From the NCBI GenBank assembly GCA_023425455.1, contig JAFACP010000056.1, positions 1 through 9,377 on the forward strand: a stretch of DNA of 9,377 bases. Reading direction: 5' to 3'. The notes under the pieces were generated by a model. That model was not told the DNA's origin. It searched no databases and worked only from the letters and a program-made list of their open reading frames with translations. The DNA comes from Pseudomonadota bacterium (GTDB taxonomy: Bacteria > Pseudomonadota > Gammaproteobacteria > Enterobacterales > Enterobacteriaceae). Below, in pieces: positions 1 to 7,168 of this stretch. Every line of letters starts with the position of its first letter. The first letter of the stretch is position 1. The translations under genes were made by a program, and so were the position numbers.

Positions 1-81
1 CCCCTCCTGCTGGAGCATATAGATAAGCGTATCAGCAATGCTGATTTCGTCTTCAACCAGCCAGATCAAGGGTTGCTGCAT
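1..81 (-). CDS. creB: CreB response regulator, N-terminal fragment (cut by window edge)
   Basis: Only the first 27 codons are present, read leftwards from an ATG at 79-81 and running off the window start. The translation begins MQQPLIWLVEDE and continues through an ISIADTLIYMLQQEG segment, closely matching the start of E. coli CreB, the OmpR-family response regulator of the CreBC two-component system. E10 and D11 are the acidic pair that helps form the Mg2+ pocket of the receiver domain; the phosphorylated Asp lies outside the window. A GGGGAAGA ribosome-binding site sits just upstream. The creA stop is only 14 bp upstream, so the gene should be translated from the creA transcript. In E. coli, creC and creD follow creB; they would lie to the left of this window. 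The short fragment and its position next to creA make the call firm. Confidence 0.9.
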   Translation of the reverse strand, partial: MQQPLIWLVEDEISIADTLIYMLQQEG

Positions 82-95
82 GATTCTTCCCCGAA

Positions 96-566
96 TCAAT
101 GCCACGGCATAATCGGCACGGCGCTGAGGGCGTTTTTCGGCGACCCCTCTACCACTTTGTCAGAGTAAGCGAGGTACGCCAGGGCGTTGCGTTTCTGATC
201 ATAGAAACGCACAACCTGCAGTTTTTTGAACACCAGCGACGTCCGCTTCTGGAACACCACTTCCCCCTGCGCTTTACCGTTTTTAATTTTCTCGCTCAGT
301 TCAACCGGGCCAACCTGCTGGCATGAAATGGCCGCATCGGAGGTATCTTCAGCCAGCCCAAGGCCACCTTTAATACCCCCTGTTTTTGCCCGGCTGATAT
401 AGCAGGTGACGTTTTTCACATCCGGATCGTCGAACGCTTCGACGACAATTTTATGGTCAGGGCCAAACATTTTGAACACCGTATCGACAGAGCCGATTTG
501 TTCAGCCAGCGCCACACGCCCTACCATCAGCAGCAGAGCGGTTAAGATCAATGTCTTGTATTTCAT
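96..566 (-). CDS. creA: CreA, secreted protein of the cre operon
   Basis: The gene encodes 156 residues, within one residue of E. coli CreA, and matches it over its whole length. Residues 1-21 form a signal peptide: basic start MKYK, hydrophobic core [11 protein letters not shown], and an ALA cleavage motif before EQIG, so the mature protein is predicted to be periplasmic. The mature part has two cysteines (C55 and C82) that could form a disulfide; this is inference. The molecular function of CreA is not established. It is named for its place as first gene of creABCD, whose CreBC system responds to growth on fermentable carbon sources. The start is preceded by only a weak Shine-Dalgarno-like TGGTAAC. 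It diverges from rob over about 211 bp and is followed 14 bp later by creB. The identity is secure; the function is not. Confidence 0.95.
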   Translation of the reverse strand: MKYKTLILTALLLMVGRVALAEQIGSVDTVFKMFGPDHKIVVEAFDDPDVKNVTCYISRAKTGGIKGGLGLAEDTSDAAISCQQVGPVELSEKIKNGKAQGEVVFQKRTSLVFKKLQVVRFYDQKRNALAYLAYSDKVVEGSPKNALSAVPIMPWH

Positions 567-777
567 ATTGTTACCATTTTTTAAAATTGCACAGAGCGAT
601 TATTCAATACATTAGATAAAAATGTAGCAAGATCACAGGATTAGAATTTATTTACCCATAATGTGCGGAGAAAAGCACAAATGAGCAAAAAAAACACCGA
701 ATGCTCAAACATCAAAAAATGCTATTATCCGCTAACCTGTTATCAGGCACCTGCTGTTTTAAGGATGAGGATAGTAT
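567..777. promoter_or_regulatory. Divergent creA/rob intergenic control region
   Basis: This AT-rich spacer of about 211 bp separates the divergent creA and rob starts and must hold both promoters. For rob, an extended -10 (TG-C-TATTAT) lies at 720-728 and would place the transcript start near 735, about 43 nt before the ATG. No convincing -35 accompanies it, which is common for extended -10 promoters. An AAGGATGAGG ribosome-binding site lies at 761-770. For creA I see only AT-rich candidates on the minus strand around 595-625 and cannot choose between them. I found no TTCAC-N6-TTCAC CreB-binding tag here. The promoter assignments come from motif reading only. Confidence 0.4.
672..691 (+). 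promoter_or_regulatory. Candidate marbox/robbox upstream of rob
   Basis: The 20-mer AAAGCACAAATGAGCAAAAA fits most of the degenerate MarA/SoxS/Rob consensus AYnGCACnnWnnRYYAAAYn: it has the GCAC core, W at position 10, R at 13 and the AAA of the second half-site. Mismatches are at the Y positions 2, 14 and 19. In E. coli, MarA and SoxS repress rob through a site in the rob promoter region, so the placement is plausible. Here the box ends about 31 bp before the proposed -10, further than in a typical overlapping arrangement, so either the promoter or the box call may be wrong. Confidence 0.4.
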
Positions 778-1647
778 ATGGATCAGGCTGGAATTATTCG
801 CGACCTGCTTACCTGGCTGGAAGGTCATCTTGACCAGCCTTTGTCACTGGATAATGTGGCGGCAAAAGCAGGCTATTCCAAGTGGCACCTGCAAAGGATG
901 TTCAAGGATGTCACCGGTCATGCCATCGGTGCTTATATTCGTGCACGCCGTCTGTCAAAATCTGCCGTCGCGCTGCGCCTGACCGCGCGCCCTATTCTGG
1001 ATATCGCGCTTCAGTACCGTTTCGATTCACAGCAGACCTTTACCCGCGCGTTTAAAAAGCAGTTCTCATTGACGCCAGCGCTCTATCGCCGCGCTCCGGA
1101 GTGGAGCTCTTTTGGTATCCGTCCTCCGCTACGTTTAGGCGAGTTCGCGATGCCAAAATATGAGTTCGTCACGCTGCCCGAAATGCACCTGACGGGGACA
1201 ACGCAAAGCTATACCTGCTCTCTGGAACAGATTTCCGAATTCCGCCATCAAATGCGGGTGCAGTTCTGGCGTGATTTCCTGAGCCATGCCCCGGCGATCC
1301 CGCCCATACTCTATGGCCTGAACGAAACCCACCCGAGCCTCGAAAAAGACGACGAGCAAGAGGTGTTCTATACCACCGCCTTAACGCCGGATATGGCCAA
1401 CGGCTATATTCACGGCTCAAAACCGGTAACGATCGAGGGCGGAGAATATGCCATGTTCTCCTATGAAGGCCTTGGGACGGGGGTTCAGGAATTTATCCTG
1501 ACCGTTTACGGTACCTGCATGCCGATGCTGAATCTGAATCGCCGTAAAGGTCAGGATATCGAGCGCTACTACCCGGAAAGCGATGCGAAACCGGAAGAAG
1601 GCCCAATCAATCTGCGGATGGAGTTTTTAATTCCTGTTCGCCGTTAA
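778..1647 (+). CDS. rob: Rob, AraC/XylS-family transcription activator
   Basis: The gene encodes 289 residues, the same length as E. coli Rob, with near identity through the DNA-binding half. Residues about 8-106 form the AraC-type domain with two helix-turn-helix units (around SLDNVAAKAGYSKWHLQRMF and PILDIALQYRFDSQQTFTRAF). Residues about 120-289 form the GyrI-like ligand-binding domain found in Rob but absent from MarA and SoxS. In E. coli, Rob is abundant, is stored in inactive foci, and on binding bile salts or fatty acids activates marbox genes such as acrAB, micF and inaA, giving tolerance to antibiotics, solvents and superoxide. The start follows an AAGGATGAGG ribosome-binding site. 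Divergence from E. coli is concentrated in the C-terminal domain (for example around residues 140-160 and 205-225), where ligand specificity would lie. The stop codon overlaps that of the convergent gpmB. Confidence 0.97.
   Translation: MDQAGIIRDLLTWLEGHLDQPLSLDNVAAKAGYSKWHLQRMFKDVTGHAIGAYIRARRLSKSAVALRLTARPILDIALQYRFDSQQTFTRAFKKQFSLTPALYRRAPEWSSFGIRPPLRLGEFAMPKYEFVTLPEMHLTGTTQSYTCSLEQISEFRHQMRVQFWRDFLSHAPAIPPILYGLNETHPSLEKDDEQEVFYTTALTPDMANGYIHGSKPVTIEGGEYAMFSYEGLGTGVQEFILTVYGTCMPMLNLNRRKGQDIERYYPESDAKPEEGPINLRMEFLIPVRR
1644..1647. other. Overlapping stop codons of convergent rob and gpmB
   Basis: The tetranucleotide TTAA serves both genes. rob ends with TAA at 1645-1647, and gpmB on the other strand ends with TAA at 1646-1644. 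There is no spacer, so no dedicated intrinsic terminator fits between the genes and any terminator must lie inside the opposing coding sequence. Confidence 0.95.
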
Positions 1648-2291
1648 CGCTGCAACTCATCCAGCGCCGGGGCGTCAAGATGCGAGACATCTCCGGCCAT
1701 CTCCACAATCCACCCGGATGCCAGCCACTGGCTTTCCTGATAATCGATGCGGGAAAGAGAGCAGTTACGCAGACGTAAACGTCGCTCAGCGTAAGCCGGC
1801 AGACCGAGGATCGTACTGACGAGGCAGCCCAGCGCGATTCCGTGGCTGACCAGCAGCGGACGGCTGCCAGCCGGCAGCTTCAGGCACTCAGCAAGCGCGG
1901 CATGAACGCGCGTACTCAGTTCCTGCATCGATTCACCCTGTGGAATTCGGCCATCTTCCGTGCCGTTCACCAGCGTACGACGCCAGTTTTCTTCCTCTTC
2001 CGTCAGCGTGTCGATATGGCGTTTTTCCAGCACCCCCATATCCAGCTCACGCAAACGTGGCTCCAGGGTAACTTCGCAACCGCAGGCGTCGGCGATGATA
2101 CGCGCCGTCTGCCGGGTACGACCTAAATCACTGGCAATAACGTGGGTGATGCCCAGCGTGCCGGCGCGTTCTGCCACCTGTGCCGCCTGTTGCACACCTT
2201 TTTCGGTAAGAGGGCTGTCTGACTGGCCTTGAATACGTCGCTCGGCGTTCCATTGCGTTTCACCGTGGCGAACAAGGTATACCTGTAACAT
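1644..2291 (-). CDS. gpmB: GpmB, histidine phosphatase (phosphoglycerate mutase-like)
   Basis: The gene encodes 215 residues, the E. coli GpmB (YtjC) length, with close similarity throughout. It belongs to the histidine phosphatase superfamily: LVRHGET gives the catalytic R8-H9-G10 triad, R58 lies in SDLGRTR, E82 in LRELDMG is the likely proton donor, and H150 lies in LVSHG. In family terms the phosphoenzyme intermediate forms on H9. It is named for similarity to cofactor-dependent phosphoglycerate mutase, but E. coli GpmB contributes little mutase activity and is better regarded as a cytoplasmic phosphatase of uncertain physiological substrate. GGAAAA lies 6 to 7 nt before the ATG. The gene faces rob with overlapping stop codons and diverges from yjjX. 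Confidence 0.95.
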   Translation of the reverse strand: MLQVYLVRHGETQWNAERRIQGQSDSPLTEKGVQQAAQVAERAGTLGITHVIASDLGRTRQTARIIADACGCEVTLEPRLRELDMGVLEKRHIDTLTEEEENWRRTLVNGTEDGRIPQGESMQELSTRVHAALAECLKLPAGSRPLLVSHGIALGCLVSTILGLPAYAERRLRLRNCSLSRIDYQESQWLASGWIVEMAGDVSHLDAPALDELQR

Positions 2292-2302
2292 ACTTTTTTT
2301 CC

Positions 2303-2310
2303 GTTATACT
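2303..2310. promoter_or_regulatory. Symmetric -10 box between gpmB and yjjX
   Basis: The sequence GTTATACT reads TATACT on the plus strand (2305-2310, five of six matches to TATAAT) and TATAAC on the minus strand (2308-2303, five of six). The plus-strand box would start yjjX transcripts near 2317, downstream of an in-frame ATG at 2314, which supports the later yjjX start at 2341. The minus-strand box would start only about 5 nt before the gpmB ATG, leaving its GGAAAA outside the message, so gpmB may use another promoter further upstream. No good -35 is visible for either strand. Confidence 0.4.
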
Positions 2311-2340
2311 GCGATGAGTTTTTTTGAATCGAGCTTAATT

Positions 2341-2856
2341 ATGCACCATGTTGTCTCTGCTACCACTAATCCTGCCAAAATTCAGGCAATTCTAAGGGCA
2401 TTTGAACAGATCTTCGGCGCAGGATCCTGCCATATTGACGCCGTCGGCGTCGAGAGCGGCGTCCCTGAACAGCCGTTCGGAAGCGAGGAAACGCGCGCTG
2501 GCGCACGAAATCGGGTTGCCAATGCCAGAGCCGTCGTCCCGAATGCTGACTTTTGGGTCGCCATTGAAGCGGGTATTGATGAAGGCGCGACGTTCAGCTG
2601 GGTGGTCATCGAAAGTCGCGAGCAGCGCGGCGAAGCGCGTTCAGCCACGCTGCCGTTGCCGGAGATAATTCTGGAAAAAGTACAGGCGGGAGAAGCGCTC
2701 GGACCGGTGATGTCGCAGTATACCGGTATTGATGAGATTGGCCGTAAGGAAGGGGCGATTGGCATCTTTACCGCGGGTGCGCTCACGCGCTCGGGCGTTT
2801 ACCATCAGGCAGTGATCCTGGCCCTGAGTCCGTTCCATAACGCGATTTATCGCTGA
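2341..2856 (+). CDS. yjjX: Inosine/xanthosine triphosphatase YjjX
   Basis: The protein is 171 residues from the ATG at 2341 ([13 protein letters not shown]), which aligns with the E. coli YjjX start. An in-frame ATG at 2314 would add nine residues but lies at or before the likely transcript start, so I reject it. The family resembles Maf/HAM1 nucleotide pyrophosphatases in fold and hydrolyses ITP and XTP, protecting RNA and DNA from deaminated purines. Visible family segments are the N-terminal nucleotide-binding loop [26 protein letters not shown] (residues 40-58), the EAGID motif (76-80) with acidic metal ligands, and [14 protein letters not shown] (128-141). The ribosome-binding site is weak (GAG about 7 nt before the ATG). 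The gene diverges from gpmB and converges on trpR with a 25 bp gap. Confidence 0.93.
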   Translation: MHHVVSATTNPAKIQAILRAFEQIFGAGSCHIDAVGVESGVPEQPFGSEETRAGARNRVANARAVVPNADFWVAIEAGIDEGATFSWVVIESREQRGEARSATLPLPEIILEKVQAGEALGPVMSQYTGIDEIGRKEGAIGIFTAGALTRSGVYHQAVILALSPFHNAIYR

Positions 2857-2865
2857 ACTGTTCAG

Positions 2866-2891
2866 AAGCGTCGGGGGCAAATCAGACGCTT
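2866..2891 (+). terminator. Weak terminator-like hairpin between yjjX and trpR
   Basis: AAGCGTC (2866-2872) and GACGCTT (2885-2891) form a perfect 7 bp stem around a 12-nt loop. It begins 9 nt after the yjjX stop, and the T run at 2890-2893 is only four bases long. The right arm and part of the loop lie inside the 3' end of trpR, covering its stop codon. The large loop and short T run make it a poor intrinsic terminator, though it may stabilise either 3' end. Confidence 0.35.
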
Positions 2892-3208
2892 TTCAGCAAC
2901 ACCTGCTCCAGCCACTGGCGCAGTTCCACCGGGGCGGATTTCAGGCTGTTGGAGCCGCGCGTGATGGTCGCGATACCCGCCCCCAGCTCATTTTTCAGCT
3001 CGCGCTGGCTCATCTCACCACGCAGTAACTCTTCAATGATACGCACGCGCGTGCCCAGCGCTTCACGCTCGTCAGGCGTCAGCATCAGCTGCAGTAAAGG
3101 TAAGTGCAGATCCTTGTCGTAAGACTGGCGAAGCAGCTCCACAAAACGAAGCCACTCCTGATTACGTTGTTCGGCCATCGCCGAGGAATACGGGGAATGC
3201 TGGGTCAT
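2882..3208 (-). CDS. trpR: TrpR, tryptophan-dependent repressor
   Basis: The protein is 108 residues from the ATG at 3206-3208 ([14 protein letters not shown]), exactly the E. coli TrpR length. The reading frame extends 15 codons further upstream, but that would begin inside the operator, so it is rejected. AGGCGG lies 6 nt before the chosen ATG. Residues T44, R54, R84 and S88, which contact L-tryptophan in the E. coli structure, are all kept. The helix-turn-helix spans about residues 68-91 ([18 protein letters not shown]). As a Trp-bound dimer it represses trp, aroH, mtr and its own gene in E. coli. It lies just downstream of slt on the same strand but has its own promoter, whose -35 overlaps the slt stop. 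Divergence from E. coli is concentrated in the N-terminal arm and helix A-B region. Confidence 0.97.
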   Translation of the reverse strand: MTQHSPYSSAMAEQRNQEWLRFVELLRQSYDKDLHLPLLQLMLTPDEREALGTRVRIIEELLRGEMSQRELKNELGAGIATITRGSNSLKSAPVELRQWLEQVLLKSV

Positions 3209-3222
3209 GTTATGCCGCCTGT

Positions 3223-3242
3223 TGTACTCATTAGCGAGTACA
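3223..3242 (-). promoter_or_regulatory. trp operator controlling trpR (autoregulation)
   Basis: GTACTCATTAGCGAGTAC at 3224-3241 is an inverted repeat with 6 bp arms, extended to 7 bp by the flanking T/A pair (3223 and 3242). It closely resembles the E. coli trpR operator, with the GTACT/AGTAC half-sites known to bind TrpR. It covers the predicted transcript start, so bound repressor would block initiation, as in E. coli. Confidence 0.88.
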
Positions 3243-3270
3243 GCATAACACAACCCGCAGATATCAGTAA
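3242..3270 (-). promoter_or_regulatory. trpR promoter
   Basis: On the minus strand, TTACTG (3270-3265) serves as -35 and TATGCT (3247-3242) as -10, separated by exactly 17 bp. The transcript would start near 3235, inside the operator, leaving a leader of about 27 nt with the AGGCGG site. The -35 uses the last Tyr codon and the TGA stop of slt. Confidence 0.65.
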
Positions 3271-5201
3271 CGTCTCTGCCACTCGGCGTCGCTCAACAGG
3301 GTATCTTTCTGCCCCATAAAGTGACGATAGTAAGCATCGTACGCCAGCACATTCTTCACATAACCCCGGGTTTCAGAAAACGGAATACTCTCGACAAAGG
3401 CCACGGCGTCAATACGTCCGGCGCTGTTGCCAAGCCAGCTGCGCACGCGCCCTGGCCCTGCGTTGTACGCGGCAGATGCGAAGATACGGTTGTTGTCAAA
3501 CTGCTGGTACACGTACTGCAGGTAGCTGGTGCCGATGTTGATGTTGGTATCCGGCTGCAGCAGCTGCGACGGGCTGCTGTAACCGGGAATACTGAACATC
3601 TTCACCGTGTGCGTCGCCGTGCCGGGCATAATCTGCATCAGGCCGCTTGCCCCCACCGGCGAGCGCACTTTCGGATTCCATGCGCTCTCCTGACGGGCAA
3701 TCGCCATTGCGTAGCTTTGCGGGAAATCTTTGTCCCGGGTATAGCGCTCGAACAGATCGTTGTATGCCAGCGGGAAACGTTCTTCGAGGTGGTTCCATAG
3801 CTTACCGGCGATGGTCGCCTGTACGCTCAGATCCCACCAGTGGTTATCAAATGCATAGCGCGCCAGCTGGGCTTTTTCATCCGTGGTGCGGCTGGTCACC
3901 AGATTCGCCCATTCGCTGCGTGCGGTATTATCCAGATTCCAGTACATCAGCTCGCGGACCCGCGCCATTTCTGGCCCTTGCGTCAGCGCCGGGCTGATAC
4001 CGGAAGGGGCTTTATCAATCCGCAACGAATAGGTTTCCCCCAGACGCTGCGCGGCAACCATCGGGTAGAAGCCACGCTCCTGCATCAGGCTATGAAGGAT
4101 CGCTTTTGCTTCGTCTTCACGCCCACGCTCCAGCAGCAGGTCCGCCTGCCAGTAACGCCATTCGTCTTTTTCTTTGGCATCCATCGGCAGGCGCGCAAGC
4201 CAGGTGTTCAGCCCACGACGATCGCCGCTGCCCAGCGCCATTCGCACCCTGCGCTCCACCAGCGAGGTCGAGTTCGAACGCATTATCGCGTCATCACGCC
4301 AGCGAGCCTGCTCGTCGGTCACGTCCGTCCCCATGAGTCGCCATGCCACGATGTCACGCAACGCCTGAGTTTGCTCCTCGTTAAGCTGTTGCGCCTGGGC
4401 TAACTGCGGGATCATTAACCGTGCATTTTCAGCATCGTCACGCGCCACGCGGGTAAAAGCGACTTCTGCCATCTGACGGGTAAAATCGGTCGCGCCGGTG
4501 GTGCGGGCAAAGGTCATTACGCTATTCGGATTGTTCGCCAGCTGAACCACCGCGGCGGAGATAGTCTGGTACTCCGACGGCATTTGCCCCGCCAGAACGC
4601 TGACCAGCCGGGTATTACCGGCCTTCATCGCCAGACGGATGCGTTCAAGATAGGCCAGCGGATCTTGTTTTCCGGAGGCACGCCATGCGCTGAATAGCGC
4701 ATCGCAGGCATTAGGCTGGCTGTTGCCGGACAGCCACAACGCTTTCGCACCCGTCCAGGCCTCTTCCTGCTGACCGGTGGCCCATTTCGCATAGTAATAG
4801 TTACACTGCGCCTCGGTCGTCAGCGGCTTTTCCGGGCTGAATGCCAGCAGGCCACGCCAGTCTTCCCGGCGGGCCAGCTCGTTAACGAAACGTGACTGCA
4901 AAGAGCGGGCAGGCGGCAACGTCGGATTGGCCTGAATAAAGCTGGCGACGGTCACCGTCGGCTGGTTCATCAGGTCGTCGGTGATCTGCCGGTACTCCAG
5001 ATAAGGATACAGAGGATAGTTTTTTAACGTCGGCATCAGCGACTGAACAGTATCCATCTGCTTGTTGTCCCACGCCTGTTTGATTTGCGCATAGCGACTA
5101 CGTTGTTCATCCAGTGAATCAGCCTGTACCGCCTGGCTCACTGCCATTACGCACAGGCCGGCAGCCAGCAGACGCCAGACCACCTGTTTGGCTTTTTCCA
5201 C
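3264..5201 (-). CDS. slt: Slt70, soluble lytic murein transglycosylase
   Basis: The protein is 645 residues, identical in length to E. coli Slt70, starting at a GTG (5201-5199) behind a GAGGAAGAG ribosome-binding site. Residues 1-27 are a signal peptide ending QAVQA before DSLDEQ, so the enzyme is periplasmic. The long helical U- and L-domains (to about residue 470) form the ring of the Slt70 structure. The C-terminal lysozyme-like domain carries the catalytic glutamate E505 in [10 protein letters not shown], then [16 protein letters not shown] (514-529) and [11 protein letters not shown] (576-586), the usual motifs of family 1 transglycosylases. It cleaves the MurNAc-GlcNAc bond of peptidoglycan, making 1,6-anhydromuropeptides for recycling, and degrades uncrosslinked glycan made when beta-lactams block transpeptidation. 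No truncation or missing key residue is seen. trpR follows on the same strand. Confidence 0.97.
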   Translation of the reverse strand: MEKAKQVVWRLLAAGLCVMAVSQAVQADSLDEQRSRYAQIKQAWDNKQMDTVQSLMPTLKNYPLYPYLEYRQITDDLMNQPTVTVASFIQANPTLPPARSLQSRFVNELARREDWRGLLAFSPEKPLTTEAQCNYYYAKWATGQQEEAWTGAKALWLSGNSQPNACDALFSAWRASGKQDPLAYLERIRLAMKAGNTRLVSVLAGQMPSEYQTISAAVVQLANNPNSVMTFARTTGATDFTRQMAEVAFTRVARDDAENARLMIPQLAQAQQLNEEQTQALRDIVAWRLMGTDVTDEQARWRDDAIMRSNSTSLVERRVRMALGSGDRRGLNTWLARLPMDAKEKDEWRYWQADLLLERGREDEAKAILHSLMQERGFYPMVAAQRLGETYSLRIDKAPSGISPALTQGPEMARVRELMYWNLDNTARSEWANLVTSRTTDEKAQLARYAFDNHWWDLSVQATIAGKLWNHLEERFPLAYNDLFERYTRDKDFPQSYAMAIARQESAWNPKVRSPVGASGLMQIMPGTATHTVKMFSIPGYSSPSQLLQPDTNINIGTSYLQYVYQQFDNNRIFASAAYNAGPGRVRSWLGNSAGRIDAVAFVESIPFSETRGYVKNVLAYDAYYRHFMGQKDTLLSDAEWQRRY

Positions 5202-5428
5202 ACGCTCTTCCTCATTGTTTTTTCATCAGTTGCAGCATCTTGCCGCGTCAAAGTCTACTTAGCTTATGCTAACCAGGCATCCGACAACGCGCCACGTCAT
5301 GCACACTTTTTTACCTTTCTTGCGCGTTTTAACACTCCCGACGTTCCTGGCTGGGATTAGGCCGGGAAAAAGGCTACACTTCGCAGCTGTTACCTATTTT
5401 CATCACGATAAAAGAGGCGAAGTCCAAC
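5202..5428. promoter_or_regulatory. Divergent slt/ettA intergenic control region
   Basis: About 227 bp separate the two divergent GTG-started genes. For ettA, a TACACT (-10-like) lies at 5375-5380, about 48 bp before the start, without a good -35. AGAGGCGA at about 5413-5420 is the ettA ribosome-binding site. For slt, the minus strand has TTGACG at about 5253-5248, but the -10 at the right spacing is poor (TGATGA). A small inverted repeat, TTAGC-TTAT-GCTAA, lies at 5259-5272 and I cannot assign it. I see no small gene here. Confidence 0.3.
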
Positions 5429-7096
5429 GTGGCTCAATTCGTTTATACCATGCATCGTGTCGGCAAAGTGGTCCCGCCGAAACGTCATATTCTTAAAAAT
5501 ATCTCGCTGAGCTTCTTCCCGGGCGCGAAAATCGGGGTTCTGGGTCTCAACGGTGCCGGTAAGTCCACCCTGCTGCGCATCATGGCCGGCATCGATACAG
5601 ACATCGAAGGTGAAGCCCGTCCGCAGCCAGGCATCAAGATTGGCTATCTGCCGCAGGAGCCGCAGCTGAACCCGGAACACACGGTACGTGAATCCGTTGA
5701 AGAAGCCGTTGCCGAAGTGGTTAACGCGCTGAAAGGTCTGGATGAAGTGTACGCGAAGTATGCCGAGCCGGATGCCGACTTCGATAAGCTGGCCGCGCAA
5801 CAGGGCAAGTTTGAAGAGATCATTCAGGCGCATGATGGTCATAACCTGAACGTACAGCTGGAACGTGCCGCTGACGCGCTGCGTCTGCCGGAATGGGATG
5901 CGAAAATCGCCAACCTCTCCGGTGGTGAACGCCGCCGCGTGGCGCTGTGCCGCCTGCTGCTGGAAAAACCCGACATGCTGCTGCTCGACGAACCAACCAA
6001 CCACCTGGATGCTGAATCCGTGGCCTGGCTGGAGCGTTTCCTGCATGACTTCGAAGGTACCGTGGTGGCGATCACCCACGACCGTTACTTCCTCGATAAC
6101 GTTGCCGGCTGGATCCTCGAGCTTGACCGTGGCGAAGGTATTCCGTGGGAAGGCAACTACTCCTCCTGGCTGGAACAAAAAGATCAGCGTCTGGCACAGG
6201 AAGCGTCAGCTGAAGCGGCGCGTCGTAAGTCTATCGAAAAAGAGCTGGAGTGGGTTCGTCAGGGTACTAAAGGCCGTCAGTCGAAGGGCAAAGCCCGTCT
6301 GGCTCGCTTTGAAGAGCTGAACAGCACCGAATACCAGAAACGTAACGAAACCAACGAACTGTTTATTCCGCCTGGCGCACGCCTGGGGGATAAAGTGCTG
6401 GAAGTCAGCAATCTGCGTAAATCCTACGGCGATCGCGTGCTGATTGACGATCTGAGCTTCTCGGTACCGAAAGGCGCAATTGTCGGCATCATCGGTCCTA
6501 ACGGCGCGGGTAAATCAACCCTGTTCCGTATGATGTCTGGTCAGGAACAGCCTGACAGCGGCAACATTACCCTGGGTGAGACCGTTAAGCTGGCCTCCGT
6601 TGACCAGTTCCGTGACGCGATGGACAACAGCAAAACCGTCTGGGAAGAGGTTTCCGGCGGTCTGGATATCATGCGCATCGGTAACACCGAAATGCCAAGC
6701 CGCGCCTACGTCGGCCGCTTTAACTTCAAAGGCACTGACCAGGGCAAACGCGTGGGTGAATTGTCCGGCGGGGAGCGTGGTCGTCTGCATCTGGCGAAAC
6801 TGCTGCAGGTTGGCGGTAACGTCCTGCTGCTTGATGAACCCACCAACGACCTGGATATCGAAACCCTGCGCGCGCTGGAAAACGCCCTGCTGGAGTTCCC
6901 GGGCTGCGCGATGGTTATCTCGCACGACCGCTGGTTCCTTGACCGTATCGCCACCCATATCCTGGACTACCAGGATGAGGGCAAAGTGGAGTTCTTCGAA
7001 GGTAACTTCACCGAATACGAAGAGTACAAGAAACGCACGCTGGGCGCCGATGCGCTGGAGCCAAAGCGTATCAAGTACAAGCGTATCGCAAAATAA
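5429..7096 (+). CDS. ettA: EttA, energy-dependent translational throttle ABC-F ATPase
   Basis: The protein is 555 residues from a GTG start, the E. coli EttA (YjjK) length, and nearly identical to it. Two ABC domains lie in tandem with no membrane segments, as in ABC-F proteins. Domain 1 has Walker A GLNGAGKST (39-47), signature LSGGE (163-167) and Walker B ending DEPT with catalytic E188. Domain 2 has GPNGAGKST (356-364), LSGGE (445-449) and DEPT with E470. The arm insertion falls at about 95-140 and the charged P-site tRNA interaction linker at about 243-323. In E. coli, EttA binds the ribosomal E site, contacts P-site tRNA, and lets the first peptide bond form according to the ADP/ATP ratio. 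AGAGGCGA serves as ribosome-binding site, and an intrinsic terminator follows 6 bp after the stop. Confidence 0.97.
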   Translation: MAQFVYTMHRVGKVVPPKRHILKNISLSFFPGAKIGVLGLNGAGKSTLLRIMAGIDTDIEGEARPQPGIKIGYLPQEPQLNPEHTVRESVEEAVAEVVNALKGLDEVYAKYAEPDADFDKLAAQQGKFEEIIQAHDGHNLNVQLERAADALRLPEWDAKIANLSGGERRRVALCRLLLEKPDMLLLDEPTNHLDAESVAWLERFLHDFEGTVVAITHDRYFLDNVAGWILELDRGEGIPWEGNYSSWLEQKDQRLAQEASAEAARRKSIEKELEWVRQGTKGRQSKGKARLARFEELNSTEYQKRNETNELFIPPGARLGDKVLEVSNLRKSYGDRVLIDDLSFSVPKGAIVGIIGPNGAGKSTLFRMMSGQEQPDSGNITLGETVKLASVDQFRDAMDNSKTVWEEVSGGLDIMRIGNTEMPSRAYVGRFNFKGTDQGKRVGELSGGERGRLHLAKLLQVGGNVLLLDEPTNDLDIETLRALENALLEFPGCAMVISHDRWFLDRIATHILDYQDEGKVEFFEGNFTEYEEYKKRTLGADALEPKRIKYKRIAK

Positions 7097-7102
7097 AAGA
7101 CC

Positions 7103-7129
7103 AACGGCAACCCCAGGGTTGCCGTTTTT
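7103..7129 (+). terminator. Intrinsic terminator of ettA
   Basis: AACGGCAACC (7103-7112) pairs perfectly with GGTTGCCGTT (7117-7126) around a CCAG tetraloop, and the run of T at 7125-7129 overlaps the stem base. The GC-rich 10 bp stem and T tract right after the ettA stop are characteristic. A matching A run just before the stem may also let it act on the opposite strand for the convergent regulator gene. Confidence 0.92.
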
Positions 7130-7168
7130 CATTCTGCCGTCGCCGGGGAGCGCGCTGTCAGAACCGCA

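Noticed and set aside
2314..2340. Upstream in-frame ATG giving yjjX nine extra residues
   Set aside because: The ATG falls at or before the transcript start implied by the -10 at 2305-2310, and the E. coli protein begins at the later ATG.
3209..3253. Upstream ATG extending trpR by 15 codons
   Set aside because: It would overlay the trp operator and promoter start site; the conserved 108-residue length and AGGCGG site favour the later ATG.
3321..4403. Plus-strand open frames of 159 and 187 codons inside slt
   Set aside because: Both lie opposite conserved slt coding sequence, including the catalytic domain, and their translations are rich in His, Arg and Pro with no domain.
5390..6178. A 262-codon open frame antisense to the first half of ettA
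   Set aside because: It overlaps a fully conserved ABC-F gene, has a composition typical of reverse translation of a biased codon pattern and shows no recognisable domain. It is a shadow.
6515..7132. A 205-codon open frame antisense to the second half of ettA
   Set aside because: It mirrors the ettA reading frame, crosses the ettA terminator and has no family features or ribosome-binding site.
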